Assembly: GCA_027886175.1 (NCBI GenBank)
Contig: JAJNNQ010000129.1
Coordinates: 4,774,001-4,838,000 of the forward strand
Origin: Phylloscopus collybita
Taxonomy: Eukaryota > Chordata > Aves > Passeriformes > Phylloscopidae
Direction: 5' to 3'
DNA length: 64,000 bases
Shown here: piece after piece, positions 24,328-36,900 of the stretch
Position numbering within the stretch: position 1 is the stretch's first letter
Layout of the letters: the number at the start of each line of letters is the position of its first letter
Program-made: the position numbers and the translations under genes
The notes under the pieces: generated by a model
What the model saw: only the letters and a program-made list of their open reading frames with translations
What the model was told of the DNA's origin: nothing
Database searches by the model: none

Positions 24328-24382
24328 CTTTCTTTTTTCTTTTTTTCTTTTTTTCTTTTTTTTCTTTTTTTTTTTTTTTTCC
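24328..24382. repeat. T-rich (CT5-9)n low-complexity tract
   Basis: Runs of five to eighteen T are separated by single C. On the minus strand it gives a Lys/Glu-rich open frame that is purely compositional. Confidence 0.9.
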
Positions 24383-25066
24383 ACTAGAGTGGTTCATTTT
24401 ACTACCCTGGAGATCTTCAGGGAAGCTCTTTCCATCTGGATCCTTTCCAGACTGCAGGCAATACAGCACAAGGTAAGAGCCCAAAGTGAAAGCATTTGTG
24501 ACAGTAGTCTGCAGAAAAAAAAGTAGCTTTTTTGGCACTACACTGAGCTTGTCTGAAGAGCAGTAGGACCTCATAAGCTACATGTGGCCTCAGAGAGATG
24601 AGCTTGACCTTGCACACAGGGCTCATTGATGTCTCTCTGCACAACCCAGACCACCAGAGCTGTCGAGTCAGCCCACCCTGACACAGTTCTGGGCAACACC
24701 ACCTTTACCTGGGGCTCCCTTTATCCTCCTGGTGTGGTACATCACAGCTCCTTTAGACAGAGCTGAATGTTACCCTCCACAAAGATGCTGTAAGTTATAG
24801 AATTCTTTAGCTCTCCCTCCCAATGAAAAAACGGCGATGAAAATGAAAGAACTAAGAAAATATAACATTTACAACACTGTTTTTTTGACAATTTGGGCGA
24901 CTTCTTCTCATGGTGCTGCTCACAAAATAGATCAGAAGTATATGTTCAGTTTTGATCCTAACAACATAAACCCCATTATACTAAATCATTTCCCCTTGAA
25001 AGATTTCAATATATATTAAACTGCCAAAAACGTCCATTATACACATAAAGGGTACTATGTTATTTA

Positions 25067-25067
<1 letters not shown>

Positions 25068-25142
<75 letters not shown>
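25068..25142. repeat. A31(TA)22 compound microsatellite
   Basis: A run of 31 A is followed by 22 TA units without interruption. Poly(A) followed by TA expansion can mark the decayed tail of a retrotransposed sequence, but nothing recognisable precedes it. It is likely to vary in length between individuals. Confidence 0.95.
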
Positions 25143-25145
<3 letters not shown>

Positions 25146-25409
25146 ATATAAAGCCTACAGAGAAGTGGGAAAGAAAAATTAACATCTACTATCTACTACA
25201 AGGCTGGGAAATTCCTAAATGGCAAACGGTCAGAAAAAAAAATCTTCAGGTTATACTGTGACCATTTCTACTATCTTTGTGCCTTAGTAGAAGATGGGGA
25301 CTGTTATCAATAAATGTCCATTTGTGTTTTATTGTTTGGCTCACTGCCAGCCTATTTCAATTTTCAATGACTTGTTGAAGAACAAAGAAAAAAAAACCAC
25401 AAAGAAAAA

Positions 25410-25447
25410 ACAAACAAACAAACAAACAAAAACAAACAAAAAACAAA
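25410..25447. repeat. (CAAA)n microsatellite
   Basis: About nine CAAA units with small interruptions lie in an A-rich stretch. No gene overlaps it. Confidence 0.85.
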
Positions 25448-26576
25448 ACCTGCCCAAAAAAAACCAGGCATATCAGCTACATAGGATGAGTCTACTAAAC
25501 AATGCTCTGTACTTTACCTTCAAAAACCACAGAATTTAAGCCTTCTGAATTGTATATGCACAGAAGTACCACTACTTTCTTTCATGAACTAATAAAGAAA
25601 CCTCAAGGAAACATTAACCATATGCTCAGTTAAGTACATGCTGCGACATGAGTCATGACTTTGTGTTTCTCATTAGAATTGCTTTAAAATATTCATGCCA
25701 TAAAATCATAAAACATCTTGAATTTTAAAGGAGTTGAAAGGAAAAACAACGGATCCTAAAGACTGATCCTCTTTTCCAAGTACAAGCCTGGATTCTTTTG
25801 CTAGGTCCAGTGGTCTTTGGCTGATTTGACTGCAACAGTTACACTGAGCAAGCACCAACAGAACATAAGTCACAGTGTGTTCTGATCTCTTTGTTCCCTT
25901 TTCTCCACCTTAATTAATCTTACCTAAAATAATGTATTTATTACAGGGGTCAAAACAAGCCTTTGAATTTTGACTCAAAACACTTCCCAAATTTCAGCCT
26001 ATAACATTTCATGAGCCTTCCCTTTACAAAAAGCAATACAAGGATCACCTATGCTTATGGATCTGTTTTACACTGATAATAATCAGCATTATAAAACATT
26101 GTCATCATAATCTTTGATACAGCTAGAATGTACACAGACAAACAGTCCATTCCACAAACACCAAAGTAATCCCTTGGTTTACACCTTGAAAGCTTTTATT
26201 GCTTCAATTCCTGAGGACATTTCTCAAACTCCATGGCCCACTAATAACATAGATACTTGTCTTAGATCACCAACTTTTCTTCTTGCTCATCTCTTACCAA
26301 ACAGGACTGAAAGCAGGAGGGTCAGACCATCTCCATGGTCAGCAGTTGTTGCAGCATGGTGATCATCCTGTCCAGGGAGGTTACAGCCACCAGCAGGGGA
26401 ACAGACAGAACAAGTCTCTTTGTTAAGCTCCAGAACCCATTTTTATTCCCCCCACCCCGGGCTGGGGAGGGGCTGAGAGCCAAGAGGGAGAGCAGGGGCA
26501 GGATTTTATCAGGTATTCAGGGGAGGAGATAACACAAGGACAGTAAGATCAGATTTCAGCCTCCTCAAAAGGGGAG

Positions 26577-27201
26577 TGTGAAAAACGACGTTTCACCTTT
26601 TTTATATTAATTTATAAGTTTAATGAAAAGAAAATAAAAATAGACAATAAGGAGACAGAAGAAGATAGCTTCTCAGATGAGGGTGCAAAGCAACACACCG
26701 CCTATTCTAAATTCTTTGGTATTTAAATAAGCTAATGTATGATTCAAATGTTCATTTTGGTTTCAAGACCCTCCTAAGCATACAGGTTATCTGTGGGATT
26801 CCACGCAGTCTAGAAGTATGTTGTAAATCTGTCTTCCAAAGATTCAGAACTCTCAAAGGTTTAATTGTTCCTTATCAGAAATCTTTAGTTCAGGAATTCC
26901 AGACGTCCCTTCTGTCTTCTCTCTAGTTGAGGAGTTAAAAAAAACAACCTCCCATCTCTACTTTGTTACAATCTGAAAATATACCTCCATTACATTTTTA
27001 AATTCCACAAATAAAAGAAAATACAATACAACCTTCTTACATTATATGTATAACATTCATTTCAATATTTGCAAAAAGCCAACTCTAAAATATGCATTTA
27101 TAACAGAAGGACTCCACAAGCAATGGACCTTAAACCAGTGAAAATGATGAATTTACTTCTTGTATTTTTCTGAGTCTCCCCCATCCAAGACGTTTTTCAC
27201 A
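26577..27201 (-). mobile_element. Solo LTR, family C, 11-bp inverted ends
   Basis: The 625-bp element begins TGTGAAAAACG and ends CGTTTTTCACA, a perfect 11-base inverted terminal repeat with TG/CA. On the minus strand an ATTAAA signal lies close to the 3' end, before 'AAAAAAGGTGAAACGTCG', as expected for an R-U5 region, so I place it on the minus strand. I recall similar LTRs in songbirds but cannot name the family with certainty. The flanks (GGGGAG before, GTTTTC after) do not match, so no target-site duplication is visible. No gag, pol or env is attached. Confidence 0.75.
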
Positions 27202-27865
27202 GTTTTCGATGGCAACCATTTAGGACAGTATATTCTCACATCTGCCCAGTCTTTGAGTTTTGGTTGTCCACTAATACAAATAAAGCAATCAATAAATAAA
27301 TCTTTATGGGAAAAGCCATAGGGATTAAAAGGAAGTGCTATTATTTTGCATGTTTTTGGACTACTCCAAAACAGTGCATTAAGTTCATTCCTTTACTAAT
27401 TCCACCACAGAAATTTTGAACTGTATTATTATCTTGTGGTAAACATTTGCCTTCTGTTCCATTCTTTAGACTAAGAGCCATTTCCACAGCACTTATCCTT
27501 GTCAAGTGCAACTCTTCCATAGTCTGACCCAGCAGAGCTCCACAATGCAGCAGTTAATTACAGGGTCTCATTAGAGCTGAGGAAGATGCAGACTGTAGTA
27601 ATGCACCCCCCACTCCTGAGTGGGTAGTTCTACATAAGGAGAAGGTTTCAGTTTAGCTCTGGACATTTTAGGAAGTGTAACCAGAAAGTTCTGTGTTTGT
27701 CTCTCTGTAATTGGCTCAGTGCCAGGAGAGGAGCACCTCTTGCCCTTGTCACTGTTTGTCAAAACCTGCACCTCTCTCTATTGGCAGTTCACCAATGGAT
27801 CTGTCCTTGATCTTTGGGTAGAAAAGGTGACAGAACAGAGGGTCTGCAGGCATTCTCCTTCAGGG
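27202..27865. other. Unassigned DNA between two LTR-like elements
   Basis: The sequence is AT-rich at first, then less so. Frames on both strands are short and without recognised retroviral domains. It could be host DNA or decayed ERV interior, and I cannot separate the two. Confidence 0.4.
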
Positions 27866-28183
27866 TGTTGTAGCAGGTGTGGGATGTGTCCCTACACTGT
27901 GCTCGGCTTTGATCTTTGTTTGTTGTTTTGTGTTATTTTCATTATTTTATTAAACCTTTTGGATTTATCCAGACACACCTGACCATGCTGTCTCACTAAT
28001 TATCATTAAGCTATCACTCTGAACAGGGCTGGACCCTGGGAGAATATTGGGATATAAACCCGACAGCAGACCTGGGCATGGAAGTGGTTTCAGTTAGACT
28101 CCTTCCAGCTGTGTGACAGGAGAGGCACACACAGACTCTCCAACACACCAGTCAAGGTAGCAACTTGTGACCCAACTACAACA
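27866..28183 (+). mobile_element. Possible solo LTR, 8-bp inverted ends
   Basis: The 318-bp candidate starts TGTTGTAG and ends CTACAACA, a perfect eight-base inverted repeat with TG/CA. A polyadenylation-like ATTAAA in 'TTTTATTAAACCTTTTGG' lies at about 27948, followed by a plausible R-U5 region. The flanking bases (TCAGGG and CCCATT) do not match, so the insertion is not proven by a duplication. Confidence 0.5.
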
Positions 28184-30486
28184 CCCATTGTTTGTAACCT
28201 TGGGCTAATTTATCCACAACTTATTCTTCATAATGGAAAGGCCAGCTCTTCCTTCTCCCTGTTTGCAACACCCCTCTTTGCACTGCACCACTGCATGGTG
28301 AAAAAAGAAATCACTACAGAAAGGTACACCTCCTTGTGGTGATCACACACAGCATCTGGCCAGCTTACACTCCTCAGGCCTCCCTCTTATCTCAGGGGAT
28401 ATGTGTGCAGCAGCATCCAGTCAGCAGGGCTCTGAGTGAGCTTGCCTGGGCAGCAGAAGCCATGTCAGGTAATCACTGAGACACAACTGCACCGGCAGTG
28501 CTGTCAAAAAGTGCATAGCTGGATTGTAGTAAAATGCATTAAAAAATTCAGCGGATGCAAGCAGGTTTTACAGTTAACATATTAGAGTTAACAATCCCCC
28601 TGGTGCTCCTCTCTGCCTGGGAAGGCAGTGCAACAATGCACAGGGGAAAACATTACTTTTTCTTTACAAAAGAAAACCATCATCTTTTTTTGGTTTTAAT
28701 CCAATGAAACAGATACATAAAAATAGAAACCCTTGAGACAGACAGAGCAAAGGCTACCTTATAATAGCTAAATTTAAAAATAATTTAAGAAAAATACACA
28801 AAAAGAAAGATAGACTTGATAATGCAAAGTTACAAGCCTTCCATCCTTGCACTAACAAACCATTTCTGTCTCTTCTTGGTCTTTAAATTAATGAGTATTC
28901 CTCATAGATCCCTGCAGAACTAGGTAAATGCTTAGAGGTATATGTGTGCTTAAGTGCTGTGCTGGGTAGGAATTATAGCAGTTTGAGCTCTGCAGAATCA
29001 AGGATTATGCTTAAATCTTCTGTGTCTGATTTTATGCCAAAGTGCTAGTGTTTACCTGAATGTCTTATTCTTCTCTCATTCGTTTTTGATAAATCCAAAA
29101 TGCATATAGTTATATTTAAATATTTGGTCTCACAATTAGAGACGTCATAATACAGGAGAAAGAGCCTTTTACAGGGCTTGGAAGTGCATGTATCTTGACC
29201 TGATTTCTAGTATTAAAAGCTGAAAACATTTTGCCACTGACAGAATTAGTGCACAATCCCTCTATGATTTTAGTTTTCTAGCAGAAGATTTTTTTATAAA
29301 GGAGGAGTAAAAATGATTCCATTTCTAAACATGAGATAGGATCAACTCATATGCCAATTCCTTTTCTCACTTTCAGTTTGTTTAATGCTATACTGATGCT
29401 GAAGCTGTAGTGTGCCCAGGAAACACCTAATTTCCACAGAAGTCATCCATGTGAAAAGAAATGGAAATAGATGTTTTCCTCTGCACAGCAAGGATGGATC
29501 AGATGGTTGTTTGATAGCTACACAGCTGAAGCACAGTTCATCCCAGAAGGAAGTATTCCTTAGACAAAAGAACTACTGATGGCAGCACTCTAGCTACTTA
29601 GCAGTGCACAGAGACAATATGCAAGCAAGGAAAAAGCCACAACTGATAAACAAACCACAGTCAATAAGTCACCTGAACAAAAATGGGCAAAGGAAGCTAC
29701 AAAGTCATTACTACTCTGACATTGCCTTGTCTGTACATGCTCACTTTTCACACATGGTTTTCTTCTGAAGCCTTAAGTCTCTGCTAATTGCTGAGGTAGG
29801 GAGATTTAGAAAGAATTCATGCTATTTTACCTTAACATCAAATAAACATGCAGGCAAGAGAAAATGGAGCTTATGACCATGCTATCAGCCTCCAACACAA
29901 ATTCCTTTGTGTTGCAAAATGCAGGAATGGGAGCTTTTGGAGAGGGTTTATACATGTGGACTTAAAACAAACAACTAGCTGACATGTTTCACAGAAGAGG
30001 CTCTCAATTTTTTTTTTTTTACAGGTATTTTTTCAATACCTGTGAAGATATACTTACAAGACTAAAAAACCCCAAGCAAGTAAAATGCAAATTCAGGTCA
30101 GTTTCCGCCTTCAGGTGCTGAATGGGTAAAATAAAATATTTACACAGAAAAACAAATTCACTCTATGTTCTAATTTTTCAGCATCATGAACAGCAATACA
30201 GTCAAACGGTGTCCATACTGTTAAAAATGCAAACTCGTCACATTTTTGCCTGAGGGTGGGGTATATAAATTTACCAAAAGTAGGTCAAGCTGGTGCCAAA
30301 ACCCGCTCTTAAGCATGAGGTTTGAATAAAAATTTGAGCAAAATACCCAGATGTTCTGAAGCTGACCAAAACCTCATACAAATTTTCATAAACTACATGC
30401 ATACTTAGAAAGGATGACAACATTAACCTGCATAGATATCTGAAAACACTAAAGGACTGAAAAAGAGTAAAACCTCTTTTACTTAC
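28184..30486. other. Unannotated region
   Basis: No recognisable gene or repeat family. It has a few homopolymer runs, for example T12 near 30009. It could be intron of the minus-strand gene suggested by the candidate exon at 30487-30611. Confidence 0.45.
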
Positions 30487-30611
30487 AGTATTCCACAATG
30501 TTTTAATTGTCAAGCAAAACAGTTGTTCAAAATGTCTCTGTAGCCTATTTTCCATGAGCAGTTCCTGCAGAGCCAAAGATGCTTCATTCTTCGACGGGAT
30601 TACAAGTTTGG
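30487..30611 (-). CDS. Candidate coding exon, unrecognised minus-strand gene
   Basis: On the minus strand a 125-base stretch is bounded by a good splice acceptor (pyrimidine-rich 'TTGCTCTTGCCTTTATCAG') and a consensus donor GTAAGT. It is open in one frame, starting after one base of a split codon and ending on a codon boundary. It would encode about 41 residues with a balanced, helix-like composition, including 'SLALQELLMENRLQRHFEQ'. I do not recognise the protein. An LTR (30647-31355) lies 33 bases upstream of the acceptor, on the opposite strand to the exon. Splice-like signals are common by chance, so this needs transcript support. The candidate exon at 33900-33947 lies upstream on the same strand. 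Confidence 0.4.
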
Positions 30612-30646
30612 CTGATAAAGGCAAGAGCAAAAATGCTCAGACTTTT

Positions 30647-31355
30647 TGTCTTGGGTTATGGAACCAAAAATGTGTATTCTATTTCATTTGCTGAAAGCAG
30701 CTGGGGAGATGTTTTAGATTTTTTTTTTTATCTCTTGTAACTCTGGGAGGAGGGGGGTGGGTGCCTTCTGATAATGGGCCAACTGTTAAACCTGGTGGGG
30801 CAGTGTTCCTGATCTCTTTTCACAATGGGCCATTAAGGCTCCCCAGAGCAGTACATCCACATTCCATTGTGAGATGCTCCACCCAGTGGGGGGAGCCAAC
30901 CATTCCCACCTGGATAAAAACTGAGACTCAGGAACACAAGGTATCCAGCTTCACCTTATTCCTGGAGGAAGACTGGATCCCTTCTCATCACTCCCTGGAC
31001 CCTTGTTCTACAGGATCATCTCTACTCCACCAGAACCACATCTGCCACTCCAGGAGGACTCACTTTTGGACTGCTTCCAACACCCTGACCAACAGCGTGT
31101 CAGGTTGTAGCTCTGACTCTGTCAGGGTTCTCCAAAATTGTTGTTTGTTTGTTTGCTGGTTTGGTTGGGCGATTTTGTTTTCTACTACATTTGTATTGTT
31201 AATATTCCTAGTAAAGAACTGTTATTCCTATTCCCAAATCTTTGCCTGAAAGCCCTTGATTGCAAAATTATAATTTGGCGGTGGGTGAGGGGTTTACATT
31301 CCCCATTCTAAGAGAAACTCCACCTTTCCCTGGCTGATACCTGTCTTTCCAAACC
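30647..31355 (+). mobile_element. Solo LTR, family B copy 2
   Basis: This is the inverted partner of the LTR at 23043-23755, similar over its full length. It begins TGTCTTGGGTTATGG. Its right end matches up to 'CTTTCCAAACC' and then departs from the expected CCAAGACA terminus, so the last few bases are mutated or lost. A TATA-like GATAAAA lies at 30913-30919. The hairpin conserved in copy 1 has one mismatch here (31080-31100, ACACCCTG against CAGCGTGT). No duplication is visible. A 162-codon open frame crosses it, but it is an LTR frame with no known product. Confidence 0.85.
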
Positions 31356-33899
31356 TAGAGGGTGAAGTCCACTGCTGCAGCAATTGTGGAGAAGCACAAC
31401 CCACATTGAAAGAAGAAAGGGAGCTGTGCTGCAGAGTCTCACACTGCTCAATAGACCTCACCATGGGCAGCACATCCACTGGGCTGGAGGATTGGGGGAG
31501 GGAAGGGAAAGCACATTCCCTTCTCAGGCCATTTTAGTTAACACCTGCTATGACCATATGCTTGCTCACAAAAACAATCCCTGCATCAAATATTAAAGCT
31601 TTGCCAGGGAAATGTCTAAGTTCTGTACTTAAAGGCACTCAATCTTTTTTGCTCATTCCATGAGTCCTCATTAAATAATTAATAACACAGACCAAAACTA
31701 TCTTTCACATGTATACAATTCCTACTACTGTGTAAAAGAGCAGCTCTAGCTGATGCCTGCCACATAGGCCCAAGTGAGGCAGAGTGCCTATTTACCATTT
31801 ATGTTTAAAATTTAAGCTAAAAGGCAATTCTCTTCCCTTGAGTACAATGCAGACTTTCCACCTGAGCGTGCTTTTAAGGGACTCTTCACCTCAGGGACCA
31901 GCTCCTAGAAACCCCTGGGCATTTCTGCTGCCCTCAGCCCTCTGGTGTGAGGCACAGGTGGCTCCTGAGGCTTTACTACCTGCACTTTCACATCTTTGGC
32001 AGCTCTGCATATCTACCCAGGCTTTTAGCCTCCCTCCCAGCTTTCTGAAAAGAAATCAGAATTGCTTGGGTGCCAGTGCTCAGCTATTAGCATTCAGAGT
32101 GCTCTACTTAATATAATAACACTGAATTAACTTAAAATGGGTCATTCTACCCCAATTAAGCAGAAGAGATTTCCAAAAGGAGAAGGAAATGTTAACTGAG
32201 ATATGCCATTGAAAACCTTCCCCTTAAATCTTCATTTTGGCTTCGTATGCATTTGATATTGTTGGTGGTAAATTTTGTAAAAAGTACTTGTACTTGAATT
32301 TGGTTACAGAAGTTAATATGAAGGAATAAACCTACATTTTTCAGCATAAATACAAATAATATTTTTTCATTTCTTGATTAAAACGTCACAGAATTGAAGA
32401 AAATGTTATTTTCAAGAAAGTAATGCTAATACTGTGCTCCAAGCAGAATGATACATAATGCAATAGGAAGGATGGTGAGAAGTAATTCATGTATCCATTA
32501 CAATTCACTGATGGGCATTTTTTTTAACCAGTACACTATCTAATGGGCACAATAACTGGAATATGAACAAAAAGCCATTTTCACATCAAATACACTTTAC
32601 AGTAATGCTTTTGAAATTTAAGTCTCATTCTTAATCCATTTCAGAGGCCTTTACCTTAATGCAACAAAATGAAAGTGACCTCAGGGACATTATCTCCTCT
32701 CCACCAGGAAATACAGGCAAGCTCCGTGAATTCCAAAATATGTAGATTTTTGCTCTTTGAAGGGACAGTCTCAGTGAGAGCACAGAGGCACTTTACAACT
32801 ACTGAGGCATAACTATATATTTACTTTCCCAGCAGTTAATTTGCTACACTGTGATGGGTGCTGCAACCATAGTTTACAAAATCATATGACAATTATTCAG
32901 TGTAGTTCAGTTTTCAAAATCCTGTCTGGCAATTGGCTGATAGTGATTGACTCAATCCAAACAAAGCACCCTCAGTACTAATTTCATTGTATTTTCTTTC
33001 AATTACTTCACAACTAAGTACAGATTTCTTATCTCTGAGCAGCTCATTTGAACTTAATTAAAAGTGATCACCTTTGCCAGTTTAACATTAGGTTTTCATT
33101 CTCTTACAGTGAAAAATAGCAACGTCCAATGTAACATAATAAGAAAGAAATCCAATAAGCATTTAAATGGGAGACACTGTCAAGAGGAAGTAGTTTTTAA
33201 TAATTTCATCTAACAACTGTCATTGAAAGGCAATGTTATATTCTATCATGCAGGAAAAAAACCCAAACTTGTTTGCTTTTCTTCAATTAAAACTACATAT
33301 TTCAGTCATAGAAAAGAACACATGAATTTGTCAAGCTATTTCTCTCACAAAAAAAAGACTATAGGACAAAGGGAATGTAGAAATAAAAATCAAAAGTATT
33401 ATCAATAATTTCAGAAACATACTTCAATTTTTGTTTTATATAAACACGTGGTTATGTTGCATTACTCCTGCAAAACTGAAATAAAGAACTTCTTATCAAA
33501 AAATTATATATTTTCTCCTATCTTAATTAACAGAAAAATCAAAAGCAGCTGTTACAGATTGAACCCTTTCCAAGGTATTTATCTGCTGAAAAAAAACCCA
33601 AACTTATTCAAAAGCTGTACTTAAAACACATGTATTTTTAATCTTTAAGGAAAACTTAAATTCTTCTCTTCATGTGACTGCCCTTTGAAAGGACTGAAGC
33701 TGAGCTCAGGAGTTTCATTCTATCTACTATCTAGAAATAATTGAGCAATTTTTGCCATCCAAGAGCTTCATGGGAAAACAGAACTGGTTTGTGAGCTCTG
33801 ATTAGGGAAGGATTTGCTGTTTTCATACTTGTACCCTCCAGAATTGTTATAAACCTCATACTTAAACAACTTAACCTTTGATCACCAAACCTGAGTTAC
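31356..33899. other. Unannotated region
   Basis: No gene or repeat family is recognised. It is AT-rich with many short chance open frames. The stretch around 32880-33080 has several ATTA/TTAATTA motifs and no repeat signature. If the exons at 33900 and 30487 are real, this is intron. Confidence 0.45.
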
Positions 33900-33947
33900 C
33901 AGCCTCCACTTCTCTGAAAAACAGAATTGCAAATCCTTCCACAGGTA
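33900..33947 (-). CDS. Candidate 48-bp exon, minus strand
   Basis: On the minus strand a very pyrimidine-rich acceptor ('CTCCTTTCTGCCTCATTACAG', positions just above 33947) is followed by 48 open bases and a GTAACT donor. In phase 0-0 it encodes 16 residues, YLWKDLQFCFSEKWRL. I do not recognise the protein. It lies on the same strand as the candidate exon at 30487-30611 and upstream of it in transcription order. The phases differ (this one ends on a codon boundary; the other needs one preceding base), so at least one more exon would have to lie between them. Short length keeps confidence low. Confidence 0.27.
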
Positions 33948-36900
33948 CTGTAATGAGGCAGAAAGGAGAGGAGGGTACTGAAACCATGGCATGTATCAGG
34001 ATGATTTATTAAAAATATGAATATCGACCTAATACCGATATCCAACTGAGATGGACAAAAAACTCTCCAACAGTTTAAAGTTAGAAACTGTGTGTTTATT
34101 GCAGCGCTGGGCAGCATGTGGGGTAGCTCCCCAAAAACATACCTCACCTTACAGAAAATCACAGAGTCATTTTATTTACAAAACTGTTGAATATCCAAAA
34201 TACAAATGCATATTCATAACCTTGGTACATCCCATTCCCCGCTTTGTATGGTAATTAGCAAAAAAGCAATTAAGCATGAGGAGTTTGTCCTTTGAAATGG
34301 GCCGGTGGTCTCATTGAAGAGGATTGGGTTTAAAATGAGGAAGTAAAATGACTCTTCATCGCCCTGAACTTTCTACCTTTTCAATGCAAATGTGACAAAT
34401 GGGTGTTGGTAGGACTCCCATCTCCTTAGGTACAGTGACTTTCAATAAGTTTCAGGATTGGGGAGTCTCTGCAATTGTCCTGTGTCCCTAAATCTATTTA
34501 TCAGGTTCCCTATTTATTGTTGCAAGCACAGCTAAACAAACATAAAGTTGACAAGCAATCAGTTATTTGGAAGAAGTTAACTCAAGCCCAGTCTTCTTTA
34601 ACTAACTACGAAGCTTTTAATTAACTCCAACAACAACAACAAGGCCTATTTCTAAATAAAATCTTAGTTTCCCTAAAATCCTATATCCTTTAAAATCTAT
34701 GTCTCAAGGAGAATGTTCAGATGTACAGGCTCACAGCATTTTCACTCTTGGGAGAAGTCCACCCCACAAGTATTTAATGAAACGTTTTCCCTCCTGCCTC
34801 AGAGGAAGTAAGGCTGTGTCCTGCTTCTCACACTCGGGTTCTGGATACTAGAAATAAACCATGTGTTCAGCCCCATTGGCAATCACAGCAGAGGTGCTAA
34901 TGGGTGAATTAACATGTACAAAGACTACACTAACCTGTTCAGCTTGTAAAAATCAACATGCTCCCAGTGAGCAATGCCATCTCTGCACCTTTGTTGAAGT
35001 GCTAGTCTGCCGTTTGTTGCACTGGAGTTACCAAGCTGAGATGAGCCATGGCAGAGAAGTAGGCCTTAAAATATACTTCAGGTTGGTGTTTGGTTAATGT
35101 TCTGATGAAGGTTATCAAACAGGTTGGGTGATTTTCATGGACAAACTCTTTCCACAGTGATAAGCAGTGTGATGGAAACAGTGACACAGAAAAAGAAATC
35201 ATTCTCCTGTCACCCTGGAGATATCCTCCTGTAGTTGTACTGTCATGGGATAAGTGATAAATTATGCATGTGGCACAACATCATGCTGATTTTGGGGAGG
35301 GCACTGTGAAGGTGAAATGAAAATCTTCTGCTCATGAATGTCAATCTAACTGCAATCTTGGAAGCAGAGACTGCTGTCAGACTGTTACAAAAAAAAAAAG
35401 GACAGGAGCCAGGTTGTTTGGGTGCTTGACACGGATAACAACTGAACAGAAATTTCACTGTTGGAAAAAGAAATCATCAGAGATCCCAAAAAGCCTCTTT
35501 GTGGGGTAACAGAATTGATTTTAAAATGCTTTGTTTCAAGGCATTGAAACAAATTTCTCAAACTATTAGAAAGAAGAAAGAAACCATCACTAGCTAGACC
35601 CTGATATCAAGTCCTGATGTTAAAATCAGTAAGAGTAAATACACTGTTGGATCTGTTTTCTCTGGATATTCTGTCTTTCCCAGATTTTTCCAGCCTTAGG
35701 GCTTGACCCAGCTCCTCAAACCAGCACAATGCTCTATGTCTCCCTTGCTTGGTTGAAAAGCAGTTGTATTTCACATACACTGAGACATGACAAATGTTCT
35801 GCAGTCGTGTAAAATGTAATTAATTAGCAAATGCCATGACACAAAATAGAAAACAAATGTAAGCAACTCTACAAAGAGGGTTTTTTTGACATATGGATGT
35901 GCATTAACATGCACACATCTTCCTCCCCAAATATCAATAAAGAGTAAGTCCTGATTGTATTTTATAGGAGTGTTTGTTCTTTGATTTGATTTGAGTTCCA
36001 AGATCATTTCTCACATACCAATAACTGTCATTATATGACTTAGCAGTAAATCAGTCCGGCCCTTCCAATATTTTTAAGCAACTTTACAGATTCTGTGCTG
36101 AGAAGTAAAACATTTCATCACAGGGAAGCTGCTGACAGATGACACAAAGGCAGGTGCTGAGACCTGCTTTTGGCACAGATGAGAACATGAATGTAGATAA
36201 TCCAAACACCGGCTTGCCTCAGGTACTGCCTGTGATTGACAGCTGCTACAGAAACCCAAAAGTCAGCTCTGAATGTGACTCCTTGTCAGGCTCAGATTTT
36301 AATGTGAGTGTGGGACCCAAATACAGAGCTTTACACTTTAGTAGTACATTAATTACACAAGTTGATAATACATGTCCGAAGAATGAAGCTGGAAGAAAAA
36401 ATTAAGTTAGAAAGAAGAGGAACCAAAGGCAGATTATCACAGAATGACACCTTTAGAAAATATGTAAAACTTGCTTGAGGGTTGGGCTTGAATTTAGCTT
36501 CTGACATTAACAGGAGCTGCTGGCATCACTTGATACTCTCCTCTGTGCAATCAAACATGTAATTGTTGTGTGTAAGATGCCAGATATCCCTTAAGGGCTT
36601 CATCTGACATGTGACACTCATATGACAGAATTTCATAAAGGCATTTCATATTGAGCTATGCAAACAGACCCATAAATGCATTATCATTGGCAAAAGGTCA
36701 TTTTTTTCTTCATTTTATTCCCTATGCCACATCTGAAAGAGCAACCACTTTACCACTGTCAGGAGTTGTTCTACATCTAGGTCTTACTACCAGAAAAAAT
36801 ATTTGATTGCTTTTACCCCTTGCTACAAACAAAAAATATTTTACCTCTTACTCAGGAGATGGTCAGATTATCTCAGCCCTTTGAGCACAACAGTTTTGTT

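Larger units (their letters stand above)
23756..26576. other. Unannotated region with simple repeats
   Basis: No firm gene is seen. It holds a T-rich CT tract (24328-24382), the A31(TA)22 tract and a CAAA repeat (25410-25447). A splice-flanked open stretch on the plus strand near 24194-24268 is discussed as rejected. Confidence 0.45.

Noticed and set aside
30761..31249. 162-codon open frame on the plus strand
   Set aside because: It lies entirely inside the family B LTR, and the related frame in the inverted copy is broken. It is an LTR frame, not a gene.
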